NCBI GenBank assembly: GCA_965603015.1
Contig: CBFDBJ010000011.1
Location: forward strand, 1 to 62,214
Length of the DNA stretch: 62,214 nt
Origin: JAUWTJ01 sp965603015
GTDB taxonomy: Bacteria > Pseudomonadota > Alphaproteobacteria > M2410
Reading direction: 5' to 3'
Positions 35,735 to 44,091 of this stretch are shown piece after piece. The notes under the pieces were generated by a model. It did not search any database and was not told the origin of the DNA. It was given only the letters and a program-made list of their open reading frames with translations. Position 1 is the first letter of the stretch. Each line of letters opens with the position of its first letter. The position numbers were made by a program, and so were the translations under genes.

Positions 35735-37963
35735 ATGGAAATCCACCCCCCGCTAATAGTCTTTCAATCTAATTCAACTACTTTTAGACCGATTAGGAGA
35801 GAAACAAGCGCGAGAAGCCTCGAAGTGTTAAGATCTGTTTACCTGTTGACTGTTGTGAGCCTCAGCCTGGTGTGTTTCAGCCATGCGCCGAGTGCACAAG
35901 CACAGATGAATGGTTCATCGGATATTGCGCAGGACGGGCAATGGGAAGAGTTCGATCAGCTTATCGGTCAGTCTGAGTCTTCAATGATGGCTAACCCGGC
36001 AGAAGCGCTTGAACTTGCTCGTGGAGCCGAGATGATTGCCCTTTCCCTGTCGACCTCCACGAAATCAGCTGAAGCCGTGGCTACTAGCCTGTGGCTGCAA
36101 TCCGAAGCCATGATCAGGCTCAATCAGACTGGTGATGTACTGCCGCTTCTTAATCGTGCTCTTGAAACCATTGGCGAACAAACCGTCAAAAGCAAACTTG
36201 GCGGAGATCTTCTTCTGGCTCGCGGGCGTGTGAGCAGACTGAGTGGGCATGTGGAAACTGCTCTCGAAAGCTTTCACGAGGCCTATGAAATCTTCGCCGA
36301 TCTCAATATCGCCCGCAGCCAATCGATTGCGCTACAAAGTGTTGGATCGATTTACAACGATGCACGATCCTTCGAAAGGGCTCTTGAGTACTACGAAAGG
36401 GCTGACGAAATATATTCCGACGATCCCTCTCTGGACATATCCTCGGCCAACAATCGTGCCAATACTCTTAAGGAATTGGGTCGCTTCGGTGAAGCTCTTG
36501 AGCAATTTTATCGCGCCCTGACGATCAGCTCGAAAATAGACAGCTCTCTCCTCGAAGCTCGCATTCTGACGAATCTGGCATCCCTGCAAATTGTGATGGG
36601 AAACCTTGAGGCCGCAGAGATGAGCGCCGATGACGCGCTGGAATTGCTCCGAGGAAGCGATGATAACAACTGGTCCAGGTTCGTCTCGGGAATCAAGGCA
36701 CAGGTCGCCTATCAGCGGGGCCATATAACTGAAGCCGAGGGCTACCTCTCAACCGTTTTCGCAGATATGGACTTGACGCAGACGTCAGTCCCCTTTCGCG
36801 ATATGCATGAGATCGCGTATAAAATCTTTGGCACTGCCGGAGAAAGCGGTCCTGCACTGCAGCACCTTGAGGCATTCAAACGACTTGACGATCATGGCCG
36901 TGACATTTCGGCTTCTGCAAATATGGCGCTCATGGGAGCGCAATTCGATTTCGCAAATCAGGAGCTGGAGATTCAGCAGCTCAAAACCGGACAGCTGGAA
37001 AGAGATATCCATCTGGCTGAAGCGCGGGCCAGACAGCAGAGGCTAGTGCTTTACGCTGTTCTTGTGCTGAGCCTTGTCGTCACCAGCTCGATAACAATCG
37101 GCTATGTTTCGCTCAGACGCCACCGTAACGAAATCCGGGCAACAAATATCAACCTGCAGGAAATGGTTGGCCTTCTGAATATCGAGATAGAACGGCGCCA
37201 CGAGACCGAGGCCGACTTGCGCAAAGCCAAGGAACAAGCCGAAAGCGCCAATCATGCCAAATCCCAGTTTCTGGCCAATATGAGCCATGAACTAAGGACA
37301 CCCCTAAATGCAATTATCGGATTCGCCGAAATTATCGCAAAGGAGATCCTTGGTTCCAACGGCAAGCCCGAATACAAGGACTACGCCAATGATATTCATA
37401 TCAGTGGCAAACACTTGCTATCCATGTTGAACGATGTGCTCGACATGTCCAGAATTGACGCCGGCAGCGTGGATATAGACGAATGTGATCTTGACCTTCA
37501 CAGTTTGGTTGCAGAATCGCTTCGTGCATTCGAAGAAGAGGCGAGCCTCTCGAACAAAGTCTTGTCTCTTTCATCAGACGACCCGGATCTTGTTGTTAAA
37601 GCCGATGAAAGAATGGTGCGCCAGGTTCTTACCAATCTCCTCTCAAACGCAATGAAATTTACCAACCCGAATGGCACAATAGGTGTTCACGTAGAGATCA
37701 TTCATGATGGCGGAGTAGCAATTGTCGTGCAGGATGACGGAGTGGGAATTCCGGCTGACAAACTCAGCACAATTTTGGAACCGTTCAGCCAGGCTGAAGA
37801 CTCATATTCTCGCTCACAGGGCGGCATTGGTCTTGGACTACCTATTGCTCGATCACTGGTTGAAATTCACGGTGGTAGCCTGAAAATCGAAAGCGTTTTT
37901 GGTGAAGGTACGCAAGCGCGCATCCTGTTCCCCAGGTCGCGGGTCGTCCAAAAGGCCGCTTGA
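35735..37963 (+). CDS. Membrane histidine kinase with exported TPR sensor domain
   Basis: A 742-aa sensor kinase. A signal-anchor segment (about residues 31-57, LRSVYLLTVVSLSLVCFSHAPSAQA region) precedes the TPR sensor (about 65-415), and a transmembrane helix (about 437-460) joins it to a coiled linker (461-510). HisKA has its phosphorylated His at residue 518 (MSHELRTPLNAIIGF). HATPase follows with NLLSNAMKF, QDDGVGIP and GGIGLGLPIA. No receiver domain or regulator is adjacent. The start is uncertain: ATG 35735 (used), the GTG at 35648, or the GTG at 35825, which gives the tightest signal peptide; none has an ideal ribosome-binding site. The sensor is paralogous to the protein encoded just upstream. 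Confidence 0.85.
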   Translation: MEIHPPLIVFQSNSTTFRPIRRETSARSLEVLRSVYLLTVVSLSLVCFSHAPSAQAQMNGSSDIAQDGQWEEFDQLIGQSESSMMANPAEALELARGAEMIALSLSTSTKSAEAVATSLWLQSEAMIRLNQTGDVLPLLNRALETIGEQTVKSKLGGDLLLARGRVSRLSGHVETALESFHEAYEIFADLNIARSQSIALQSVGSIYNDARSFERALEYYERADEIYSDDPSLDISSANNRANTLKELGRFGEALEQFYRALTISSKIDSSLLEARILTNLASLQIVMGNLEAAEMSADDALELLRGSDDNNWSRFVSGIKAQVAYQRGHITEAEGYLSTVFADMDLTQTSVPFRDMHEIAYKIFGTAGESGPALQHLEAFKRLDDHGRDISASANMALMGAQFDFANQELEIQQLKTGQLERDIHLAEARARQQRLVLYAVLVLSLVVTSSITIGYVSLRRHRNEIRATNINLQEMVGLLNIEIERRHETEADLRKAKEQAESANHAKSQFLANMSHELRTPLNAIIGFAEIIAKEILGSNGKPEYKDYANDIHISGKHLLSMLNDVLDMSRIDAGSVDIDECDLDLHSLVAESLRAFEEEASLSNKVLSLSSDDPDLVVKADERMVRQVLTNLLSNAMKFTNPNGTIGVHVEIIHDGGVAIVVQDDGVGIPADKLSTILEPFSQAEDSYSRSQGGIGLGLPIARSLVEIHGGSLKIESVFGEGTQARILFPRSRVVQKAA

Positions 37964-38061
37964 TCCCCCCCCCGACCACTACCTCCCCAAAATAGTAGTC
38001 CACTAAACAAACCTCATCGTATACACAAGGCGAGGCTGCTGAACACTTTGGTCCCTTGTAT

Positions 38062-38424
38062 ATGACATATGATCAGTTCAATAAATTCTGCAGAACTCTG
38101 CTGGCGACCACCTATGTTGTCCAGTGGGGCGGGTCGCATGTCTGGAAGGTTGGCGGCAAAGTTTTCGCAATTGGAGGCTGGAACAATGATCAAGCCGGAA
38201 TTACGTTCAAGACAAGCGACATCGCCTTTGAAATGCTGCAGGACCAGCCAGGCCTGCGCCCGGCGCCCTATCTTGCGTCACGCGGCATGAAGTGGATCCA
38301 GCACTACGCCAAACCAGGACTTTCCGACAAGGATTTGAAAGACTACATCCGCCAGTCACATCGTATTGTTTCGTCCGGTCTGTCGAAAAAGAAGCAACGC
38401 GAGCTGGGGCTCCTGCAACCATAA
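38062..38424 (+). CDS. MmcQ/YjbR family protein
   Basis: A 120-aa protein of the MmcQ/YjbR family, a small CyaY-like fold sometimes annotated as DNA-binding. Family segments: YDQFNKFCRTLLATTYVVQW near the start, HVWKVGGKVFAIGGW, ITFKTSDIAFEML, and GLRPAPYLASRGMKWIQHY. The ATG at 38062 is preferred over an in-frame TTG at 38056. It is a single gene between the sensory module and the glycyl radical enzyme, with no evident link to either. No molecular role is established. Confidence 0.8.
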   Translation: MTYDQFNKFCRTLLATTYVVQWGGSHVWKVGGKVFAIGGWNNDQAGITFKTSDIAFEMLQDQPGLRPAPYLASRGMKWIQHYAKPGLSDKDLKDYIRQSHRIVSSGLSKKKQRELGLLQP

Positions 38425-38545
38425 AGGTCCGCAACGCCTGCTTTAGCCATGCGATACCAGTTGCTTGTTATTCTCATTCTTCTCTATAGGGATATTGTGA
38501 CCACACTCCCTTCCGATCCATTTTGCAGAGAAAATGAAATGGTAT

Positions 38546-38562
38546 TGGGTTAGTCTGACCCA
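38546..38562. promoter_or_regulatory. Inverted repeat upstream of the glycyl radical enzyme
   Basis: TGGGT (38546-38550) and ACCCA (38558-38562) flank an imperfectly symmetrical centre (TAG / CTG). It lies 42 bp before the proposed GTG start in the only available promoter region for the glycyl radical operon. Possible operator; no family assigned. Confidence 0.35.
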
Positions 38563-38604
38563 TAAATGTAACACTCAATAGCATTGTGTTCAGGGAGTGT
38601 CGTC

Positions 38605-40950
38605 GTGAATGTCAAACTGCACCATGAGACGCTGGTGGACGAGAGCGAATGGGAACCATCTGCTCTGGTCATGAAGCTGGCGTCGGATCACACCAGCGCC
38701 GTGCCATCGCTGGGCGCTGAACGAGCGACCCACTATACGGAATTCTATAAGCGTCATACCGACGCCTCAGCGGCAATGACGAAGGCCGGGGCGCTGGCCT
38801 GGCATTTACAACACCGAACCCTGAACATTCATGAAGATGAGTTGATTGTCGGCAGCCATACCGAGCATCGTATCGGGGCGATTTGCCATGTCGAGCTGAC
38901 AGGCTGTGCGATGCTGGAGGATCTGTTTCGATTTGAGAAGAGAAAGGTCAATCCCCTACATGTTGATCCGGCGGCCAAGCGCAAGCTGATACGCTCGGTC
39001 ATCCCTTATTGGTTGACGCGCAATCTCGCGATGAAGGCTTTTCCGCTGCGTGAACGCATGAAATATCTGGCCAGTCAATCCAAAGCCAAAGAGTTCACCA
39101 TCAATGAAGCAGGCGGCATCGCCCACTTCCTTCCGGACTACGGCACGATCATCACTTTGGGAACACTGGGCCTGCACGCGCAGATCGATAAGCGGTTATC
39201 CGACCCTGATCTGTCCGAAAGCCAGCGCGAACAACTGGCCGCCAACCTGATTGCTTTGGAAGCATTGGAGACCTTCGCTGATCGCTACCGGGACCTGGCG
39301 CAGAAACTCGGGCGCACTGACGTCGTCGACCTGCTGACCAATGTCCCGCGCCAGCCAGCCTCTTCGCTGCATGAGGCCGTGCAGATGATCTGGTTCTTCC
39401 AAATGGTGATCCAGATCGAATCCATTGACCAGGGCATCAGCCTTGGGAGAGTGGATCAATATCTCTATCCGCTCTATCTTCGCGAGAAGGCGAGTGGCCG
39501 CTTCGATGAAAAATACTTCAAGGATGTCTTTTGTGCCTTTTGCCTGAAATTATCAGAAGTCATTCCGCTGTTCTCAGAGCGCCTCACGCCGATGTTTTCC
39601 GGACTGCCAAACGGGCAGGCCATCACTATCGGTGGATCAGATGACGCAGGCAATGATGCGTCCAATGACTTGACCTTCATGCTGCTTGACGTACTCGACA
39701 AGTTCAAGACACGGCAACCAAACTGGCACGCGCGCCTGAGCAGCAAGTCGAGGGAAGATTACAGCCAGCGCGTCTTTGAAGTGATCGCTGGCGGCGGCGG
39801 CTCTCCGGCCCTCTATAATGATGATGTCATCATGCCTTCGCTGGCCGACCGGTTTGATGCGGAGCAACATCTGTGGAACTACGCCACGGTAGGATGCGTG
39901 GAACCTGCCCTTTCCGGCATCAGCTTTTCATCCACGGATGCCGCCATATTCAACTACGCTCTGGTGCTGGAAACCGTTTTGCTACGTGATGTTCTCAAAC
40001 CGCGCAGCAAAAATTCCACTCCAGTTCGCACGATGGATGAGCTCTTAGAAGCCATTGAAAGAGAATTACGGTGCCAGGTCGGGCGCCTGAAGGTCTGGCT
40101 GGATGGCATAGAACGCGCGAACAAGGACCATCATCCCGTGCCGTTTTCATCCATGACCGTGAAAGGCTGTATTGAGCGCGCCGCAGACCTGACCGATGGC
40201 GGCGCGGACTATAATGCCAGCGGCATCCAGGCCGTTGGCCTCGCCGATCTGGGTAATTCTCTTGCGGCAATTGATACGCTGGTCTTCGACAGGCAGGAAA
40301 TGACGCTGGAGGCGCTCGCGCGGGCCTGCAAAAACAATTTCGCGCGACAACCGTCCTTGAAATCAAGACTGACGGCGATGGCCAAGTTCGGCAACGATGA
40401 CGCCCGCGTCGACGACTACACTCGAAAAATGGTGACCCTTTTTGACAAGGTCATATCAGAGCAGGTCAACACGCGCGGCGGCCGCTGGATGCCGGGGGTT
40501 TACTCCATGACCTGTCACCAGACCATGGGTAAACAAATGTCAGCGCTTCCCTCCGGACGCTCCAAAGGTGAACCGCTGGCCGACGGCATCGCCCCCACTG
40601 ATGGCAGTGATTGTCTGGGCCCGACGGCCTCGCTGAATTCTGTTGTCAGGCTGGATCATTCGAGGCTTGCCAACGGCATCAATCTCAATCTGAAATTCGA
40701 TGCCAATACTGTAAAAGGGATAAAGGGCCCTCTTCTTCTGGGCGGTCTCACCAAAGGGTACTTTGCTCAAGGCGGCATGCAGGTCCAGATCAATGTGCTG
40801 GATCCGGCCGTTTTAATGGCCGCCAGGATGACGCCGGAGAAATACCGCAATCTTCTGGTGCGCGTATCGGGATACAGCGCCTATTTCGTTGATCTGACCC
40901 CGGAAATGCAAGACGAGATCATCGCCCGGACACGCCAGGGAGCGGGATAG
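38605..40950 (+). CDS. Glycyl radical enzyme (dehydratase/lyase size class)
   Basis: A 781-aa oxygen-sensitive PFL-fold enzyme. The thiyl Cys is C431 in GCVEP, with the Glu two residues later that acts as a base in eliminating members (glycerol or diol dehydratases, choline and isethionate lyases). The radical Gly is G756 in RVSGYSAYF. Size and both positions are close to those of B12-independent glycerol dehydratase. The segment before the Gly, FAQGGMQVQINVLD, is the family NVLD/NVV motif. GTG at 38605 is chosen because AGGGAG lies 7 nt upstream; a TTG at 38584 is possible. Its activase follows. I cannot assign the substrate: the Gly loop reads RVSGYSAYF rather than the common RVAGYS, and no microcompartment genes are near. 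Confidence 0.88.
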   Translation: MNVKLHHETLVDESEWEPSALVMKLASDHTSAVPSLGAERATHYTEFYKRHTDASAAMTKAGALAWHLQHRTLNIHEDELIVGSHTEHRIGAICHVELTGCAMLEDLFRFEKRKVNPLHVDPAAKRKLIRSVIPYWLTRNLAMKAFPLRERMKYLASQSKAKEFTINEAGGIAHFLPDYGTIITLGTLGLHAQIDKRLSDPDLSESQREQLAANLIALEALETFADRYRDLAQKLGRTDVVDLLTNVPRQPASSLHEAVQMIWFFQMVIQIESIDQGISLGRVDQYLYPLYLREKASGRFDEKYFKDVFCAFCLKLSEVIPLFSERLTPMFSGLPNGQAITIGGSDDAGNDASNDLTFMLLDVLDKFKTRQPNWHARLSSKSREDYSQRVFEVIAGGGGSPALYNDDVIMPSLADRFDAEQHLWNYATVGCVEPALSGISFSSTDAAIFNYALVLETVLLRDVLKPRSKNSTPVRTMDELLEAIERELRCQVGRLKVWLDGIERANKDHHPVPFSSMTVKGCIERAADLTDGGADYNASGIQAVGLADLGNSLAAIDTLVFDRQEMTLEALARACKNNFARQPSLKSRLTAMAKFGNDDARVDDYTRKMVTLFDKVISEQVNTRGGRWMPGVYSMTCHQTMGKQMSALPSGRSKGEPLADGIAPTDGSDCLGPTASLNSVVRLDHSRLANGINLNLKFDANTVKGIKGPLLLGGLTKGYFAQGGMQVQINVLDPAVLMAARMTPEKYRNLLVRVSGYSAYFVDLTPEMQDEIIARTRQGAG

Positions 40951-40967
40951 TCAATGAGCAATAGTCA

Positions 40968-41867
40968 ATGAAACAGTTGAGCGCGCCGATCTTCGACATC
41001 CAGAGATTTTCCATTCATGACGGACCCGGGATAAGAACCCTGGTTTTTTTCAAGGGATGCAATCTCCATTGTTCCTGGTGCCAAAACCCGGAGTCGCAGG
41101 ATGTAGAGCCTCTTGTTGCCTTCTATGCGGACAGGTGCAACCAGTCCTTCGATTGCCTGAAGGCTTGTCCGCAGGATGCCATCAACCGTGATGGATTTCG
41201 CATAGATTATACAAAGTGTGATAATTGCCTGGCCTGTGTCGAGGCCTGCCCGCACAGCGCCTTGCGGCCCATTGGCGAACACATGACGCCGGAGGGATTG
41301 TTCGACACCCTGATGGCGGACCTGCCTTACTATCGCAGTAGCGGCGGCGGCGTAACCTTCTCGGGCGGGGAACCAACACTCTATCCCAAATTCATCAATC
41401 AAATGCTTGACCTGTGCAAGGGCGAGAGCATTCACACAGCCATGGAAACCTGCGGCACATATTCACCTGACCGTTGGGCGACAATTCTGAAAAAACTGGA
41501 TCTTGTCTACTTCGATCTGAAGATCATCGACAGTGAGCGGCATAAAGAGGCGACCGGCCGCGACAACAGCCAAATCCTTGCCAATGCCCGCTTGCTCGTC
41601 GAAACCGGAATACCTGTCGAGTTTCGTCTGCCCCTGGTTGAAGGTTACACGGATGCACTGGAAAACCTGCAAGACACGGCAGATATCCTGAAGGCGCTGA
41701 ACCAAAACCGGCTTCATCTTCTGAGCTATCACAACATGGGGGAAACCAAGATTGATATTATCAACGGCAGCCAGAACAAACTGGGCCTGAAGACCTACGA
41801 TGCCGCCCGGTTTGGGCAGGTCAAGGAATGGTTCACCGAGCGCAATATCGAAATTTGTGACGAATGA
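40968..41867 (+). CDS. Glycyl radical enzyme activating enzyme (radical SAM)
   Basis: A 299-aa radical SAM activase that uses SAM to make the glycyl radical on the upstream enzyme. The [4Fe-4S] SAM motif is CNLHCSWC (about 31-38). A ferredoxin-like insert with two additional clusters follows (CNQSFDCLKACP and CDNCLACVEACP, about 55-95), as in dehydratase and HPAD activases rather than PflA. GGVTFSGGEPTLYP (about 125) is the SAM-binding GGE motif. It starts 17 bp after the enzyme stop, inside a 14-bp tandem duplication that creates a 5-codon reading frame (MSNSQ, 40954-40971) whose stop overlaps this ATG. This supports strict coupling. Confidence 0.92.
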   Translation: MKQLSAPIFDIQRFSIHDGPGIRTLVFFKGCNLHCSWCQNPESQDVEPLVAFYADRCNQSFDCLKACPQDAINRDGFRIDYTKCDNCLACVEACPHSALRPIGEHMTPEGLFDTLMADLPYYRSSGGGVTFSGGEPTLYPKFINQMLDLCKGESIHTAMETCGTYSPDRWATILKKLDLVYFDLKIIDSERHKEATGRDNSQILANARLLVETGIPVEFRLPLVEGYTDALENLQDTADILKALNQNRLHLLSYHNMGETKIDIINGSQNKLGLKTYDAARFGQVKEWFTERNIEICDE

Positions 41868-41885
41868 AGCGACCCACCAAAGATT

Positions 41886-42380
41886 TCACTTAATCTCATA
41901 AATCGACATGCCGACCATGCCGGGCTGATACCAGCCAGTGCCAACGGCAACGATGGAATTGAGCCAGCCGTATTTTTCAGAACCGGTTTCAAAGACGGTT
42001 CGCTCGCGAAAATAGTAGTCGGAGGGATCTGCGGTGCCCGATAAAACTGCCTTGGCCATCTCGCGGCTGTATTTCAGGAAGCCTTCGCTCCTCATATAGA
42101 TCAGTTCATCATCGCTGGTGCGCAGCACAACACGCACATCAAGTTCACCGATACCATCGGGCCGCACCAGGAACCAGTCGGCTCCGTTTGGCAGGATCAC
42201 GCCCTCAAGGCGCTCACCCCGGAATACGCCGCGATCACCGATCAGAATCTGGCGACTGCCCTTCGGCGTCGCTCCAACATCAAGCGGATCTTGCAGGTGA
42301 ACCATCATGTCAAACAGGTGCACCGTCTCAAGATCGAGAGTCTTGAGATAATTCAGGGACTCATTACTGATCTTGTTCAT
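41886..42380 (-). CDS. DUF3237 family protein
   Basis: A 164-aa DUF3237 beta-barrel-type protein. The hallmark segments are LFDMMVHLQDPLDVG, ILPNGADWFLVRPDGIGELDVRVVLRT, the aromatic pair in PSDYYFRERTVFETGSEKYGWLNSI, and a C-terminal beta strand. DUF3237 members often sit in catabolic clusters for aromatic or steroid-like compounds, but their activity is unknown. The ATG at 42380 has GGCGAGAG upstream. Last gene of the nine-gene leftward operon, convergent with the activase gene 18 bp away. Confidence 0.85.
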   Translation of the reverse strand: MNKISNESLNYLKTLDLETVHLFDMMVHLQDPLDVGATPKGSRQILIGDRGVFRGERLEGVILPNGADWFLVRPDGIGELDVRVVLRTSDDELIYMRSEGFLKYSREMAKAVLSGTADPSDYYFRERTVFETGSEKYGWLNSIVAVGTGWYQPGMVGMSIYEIK

Positions 42381-42406
42381 ACTCTCGCCTTTCGCCCGCG
42401 CATCTT

Positions 42407-43567
42407 CTAGTCGGGAAGAATGTAGATCATGCCATTGGCATCGGATGAGGCGATGACGCCGGTTCTGAACCGCCCGTCGATGAACCGCCCCTCGCAATCC
42501 TCACCTTCATACCCGCACATCAGAGCCGGGCCCTTGACCGTGACTTCCGCTGACTCGACAAGTTCCCAAAGCGCCTGAATCGGCTCGCCGTTGCGCGGGT
42601 CGGACGGCACGACATGGGCGTTGGTCATGGGAATGCCAACCGCTTCATCGAGATACCATTGTGGATGAGAGACAAAGATTGCACCGGTTTCGGCAAGACC
42701 AAACATGGTCAGTGCTGCCGCGCCGAAAGACTTGCCAACCCGTTGGCGATCCCCGGGACTGAAGAGCCCTTCAGTGCTCAGAACCACGGCATCCAGGACA
42801 CCTCTGGCCTTTTTCACCGCCCGTTTGGCATCGCGTGTTGCCGCAACCGCTGGCGCCAGATCCATGACGGCTGTCCCGGGTTGGTACTTGACAATCGTCT
42901 CCGCAATCGCCTCGCCCGATGCATCCGAAGCAACAACCACCGGCACTCCAACAAAAAGCGGCGCCAGAACCGAAATCAGGCCTTCCCAGCGATCAAGCGG
43001 CAGAACCGCCAGCCATGATCTGTCCGGCTGCGGCCTCAGAAAACTGACAAGCGAGATACTGGCTGCCAGAAGAGATCGATGGCTATGATTGACCAGCGCG
43101 CTCCTGCCAGGGATCGTCACCGCGGCCTTCTTCAAATCGTCCGGCTTTGGAAGGGCAGCACCGGTGCCGTTTGACGACGCGACAATCTCAAGTTCAGCGA
43201 GATTATATTCGCTTTTGAAGGCGGTTGCGACCGCTTCCAGATCCTCGTCAGCACCGACAATGCGTGTCTGCACGCCAAGCGACAGCGCGGCCAGCAGACG
43301 GATGACTGCATCGACACTGAGCGCGCCCGGTAAGACTGCCCGGCTTGCCCCGGTCTTGCTCAAGGCTTCGGCTGTGCCCACAACTTGTCTTTGGAGTTCG
43401 GCGAAGCTGATCTCGCCTGCGTCGCTCACCAGCGCTGCCCTATCGGGTTTGTCCCGGGCGTGGGCATCGACACACAGCTCGGTAACGCTATAGGGCGGGA
43501 TGCCCGCAACCCGGTCGATAGACTCAGGCCAGTACCATGAAGGCGTAATCGCAATTGTCTTTGGCAT
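42407..43567 (-). CDS. Short, degenerate AMP-binding (adenylate-forming) domain protein
   Basis: A 386-aa ANL-superfamily-like protein missing most of the C-terminal subdomain. The N-terminal part is recognisable (SVTELCVDAHARDKPDRAALVSDAG, FAELQ, LAALSLGVQT), and the A5-type motif is retained as MFGLAETGAIF. The phosphate-binding A3 loop reads IPGRSALVNHSH with no Thr/Ser-Gly-Thr-Pro-Lys pattern. The usual TGD of motif A7 reads TGVIASSDANG, losing the ribose-binding Asp. The protein ends 10 residues later, where an approximately 110-aa domain with the catalytic Lys should follow. It may bind acyl-AMP or a carboxylate without full ligase activity, or need a partner. It is 14 bp after the second membrane gene and clearly in the operon. 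Confidence 0.7.
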   Translation of the reverse strand: MPKTIAITPSWYWPESIDRVAGIPPYSVTELCVDAHARDKPDRAALVSDAGEISFAELQRQVVGTAEALSKTGASRAVLPGALSVDAVIRLLAALSLGVQTRIVGADEDLEAVATAFKSEYNLAELEIVASSNGTGAALPKPDDLKKAAVTIPGRSALVNHSHRSLLAASISLVSFLRPQPDRSWLAVLPLDRWEGLISVLAPLFVGVPVVVASDASGEAIAETIVKYQPGTAVMDLAPAVAATRDAKRAVKKARGVLDAVVLSTEGLFSPGDRQRVGKSFGAAALTMFGLAETGAIFVSHPQWYLDEAVGIPMTNAHVVPSDPRNGEPIQALWELVESAEVTVKGPALMCGYEGEDCEGRFIDGRFRTGVIASSDANGMIYILPD

Positions 43568-43581
43568 GCCTCAATACCTCA

Positions 43582-44070
43582 TTACAAATGTAGTCCTGCA
43601 CCAAGCAGGACCGCAAACATCGAAAGTGCAAGCTCTATACGGACGGTAATATCCATACGCACAATTGCGCGCCCGACCCGCTGTCTTTCTCGGCCGACCT
43701 CTTCCTCTGTCATCGAGGATGATACCCTGATATGCATTTCCGGATGGATATAGAATGACAACAGAGCAAGGATCAAAACCAGGGCCAACCATACACCGCC
43801 CAGAACGAAGAGAACAATTGCCTCGGGACTGCCTGATACGATTGGTCGCGCCAGCGCAAGTCCCGTGAGCAAGAGAAGCGTCAGACAAAGGCATGACCAC
43901 CAGCGATAGCGATGCCCGGCCTTCTGGCACACCACGGCTACCTGCGACGGGCGCATCGAGGCTTGCGCATGTCTAAGCACAAGTTCCATGATGATCGCTC
44001 CGCCTACATAGATGGACCACGCCAGAGCATGAACTGTCGCCAGAATTGTTGCTGTCAATTGGCTGTCCAT
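43582..44070 (-). CDS. Small four-helix membrane protein (paralogue 1, CopD-like)
   Basis: A 162-aa integral membrane protein with about four helices (12-34, 58-78, 84-106, 140-160). The first helix has ATVHALAWSIYVGGAIIMELVL, where a single His near the start and the GGA motif recur in the paralogous upstream gene. The pattern resembles CopD/DUF2269-type proteins. It may bind heme or act as a quinone-linked anchor, but only one conserved His is seen. Start MDSQL at 44070 is preferred to 44085 for its AGGGCAGG upstream. It is 21 bp after the paralogue and inside the operon. Confidence 0.6.
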   Translation of the reverse strand: MDSQLTATILATVHALAWSIYVGGAIIMELVLRHAQASMRPSQVAVVCQKAGHRYRWWSCLCLTLLLLTGLALARPIVSGSPEAIVLFVLGGVWLALVLILALLSFYIHPEMHIRVSSSMTEEEVGRERQRVGRAIVRMDITVRIELALSMFAVLLGAGLHL

Positions 44071-44091
44071 TGGCCCTGCCCTCACCCCTCG

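Noticed and set aside
38605..40950. Reading the glycyl radical enzyme as a benzylsuccinate or alkylsuccinate synthase because of the hydrocarbon-type neighbours
   Set aside because: The GCVEP active site, the length of 781 aa and the absence of small BssB/BssC-type subunit genes fit the dehydratase/lyase class better.
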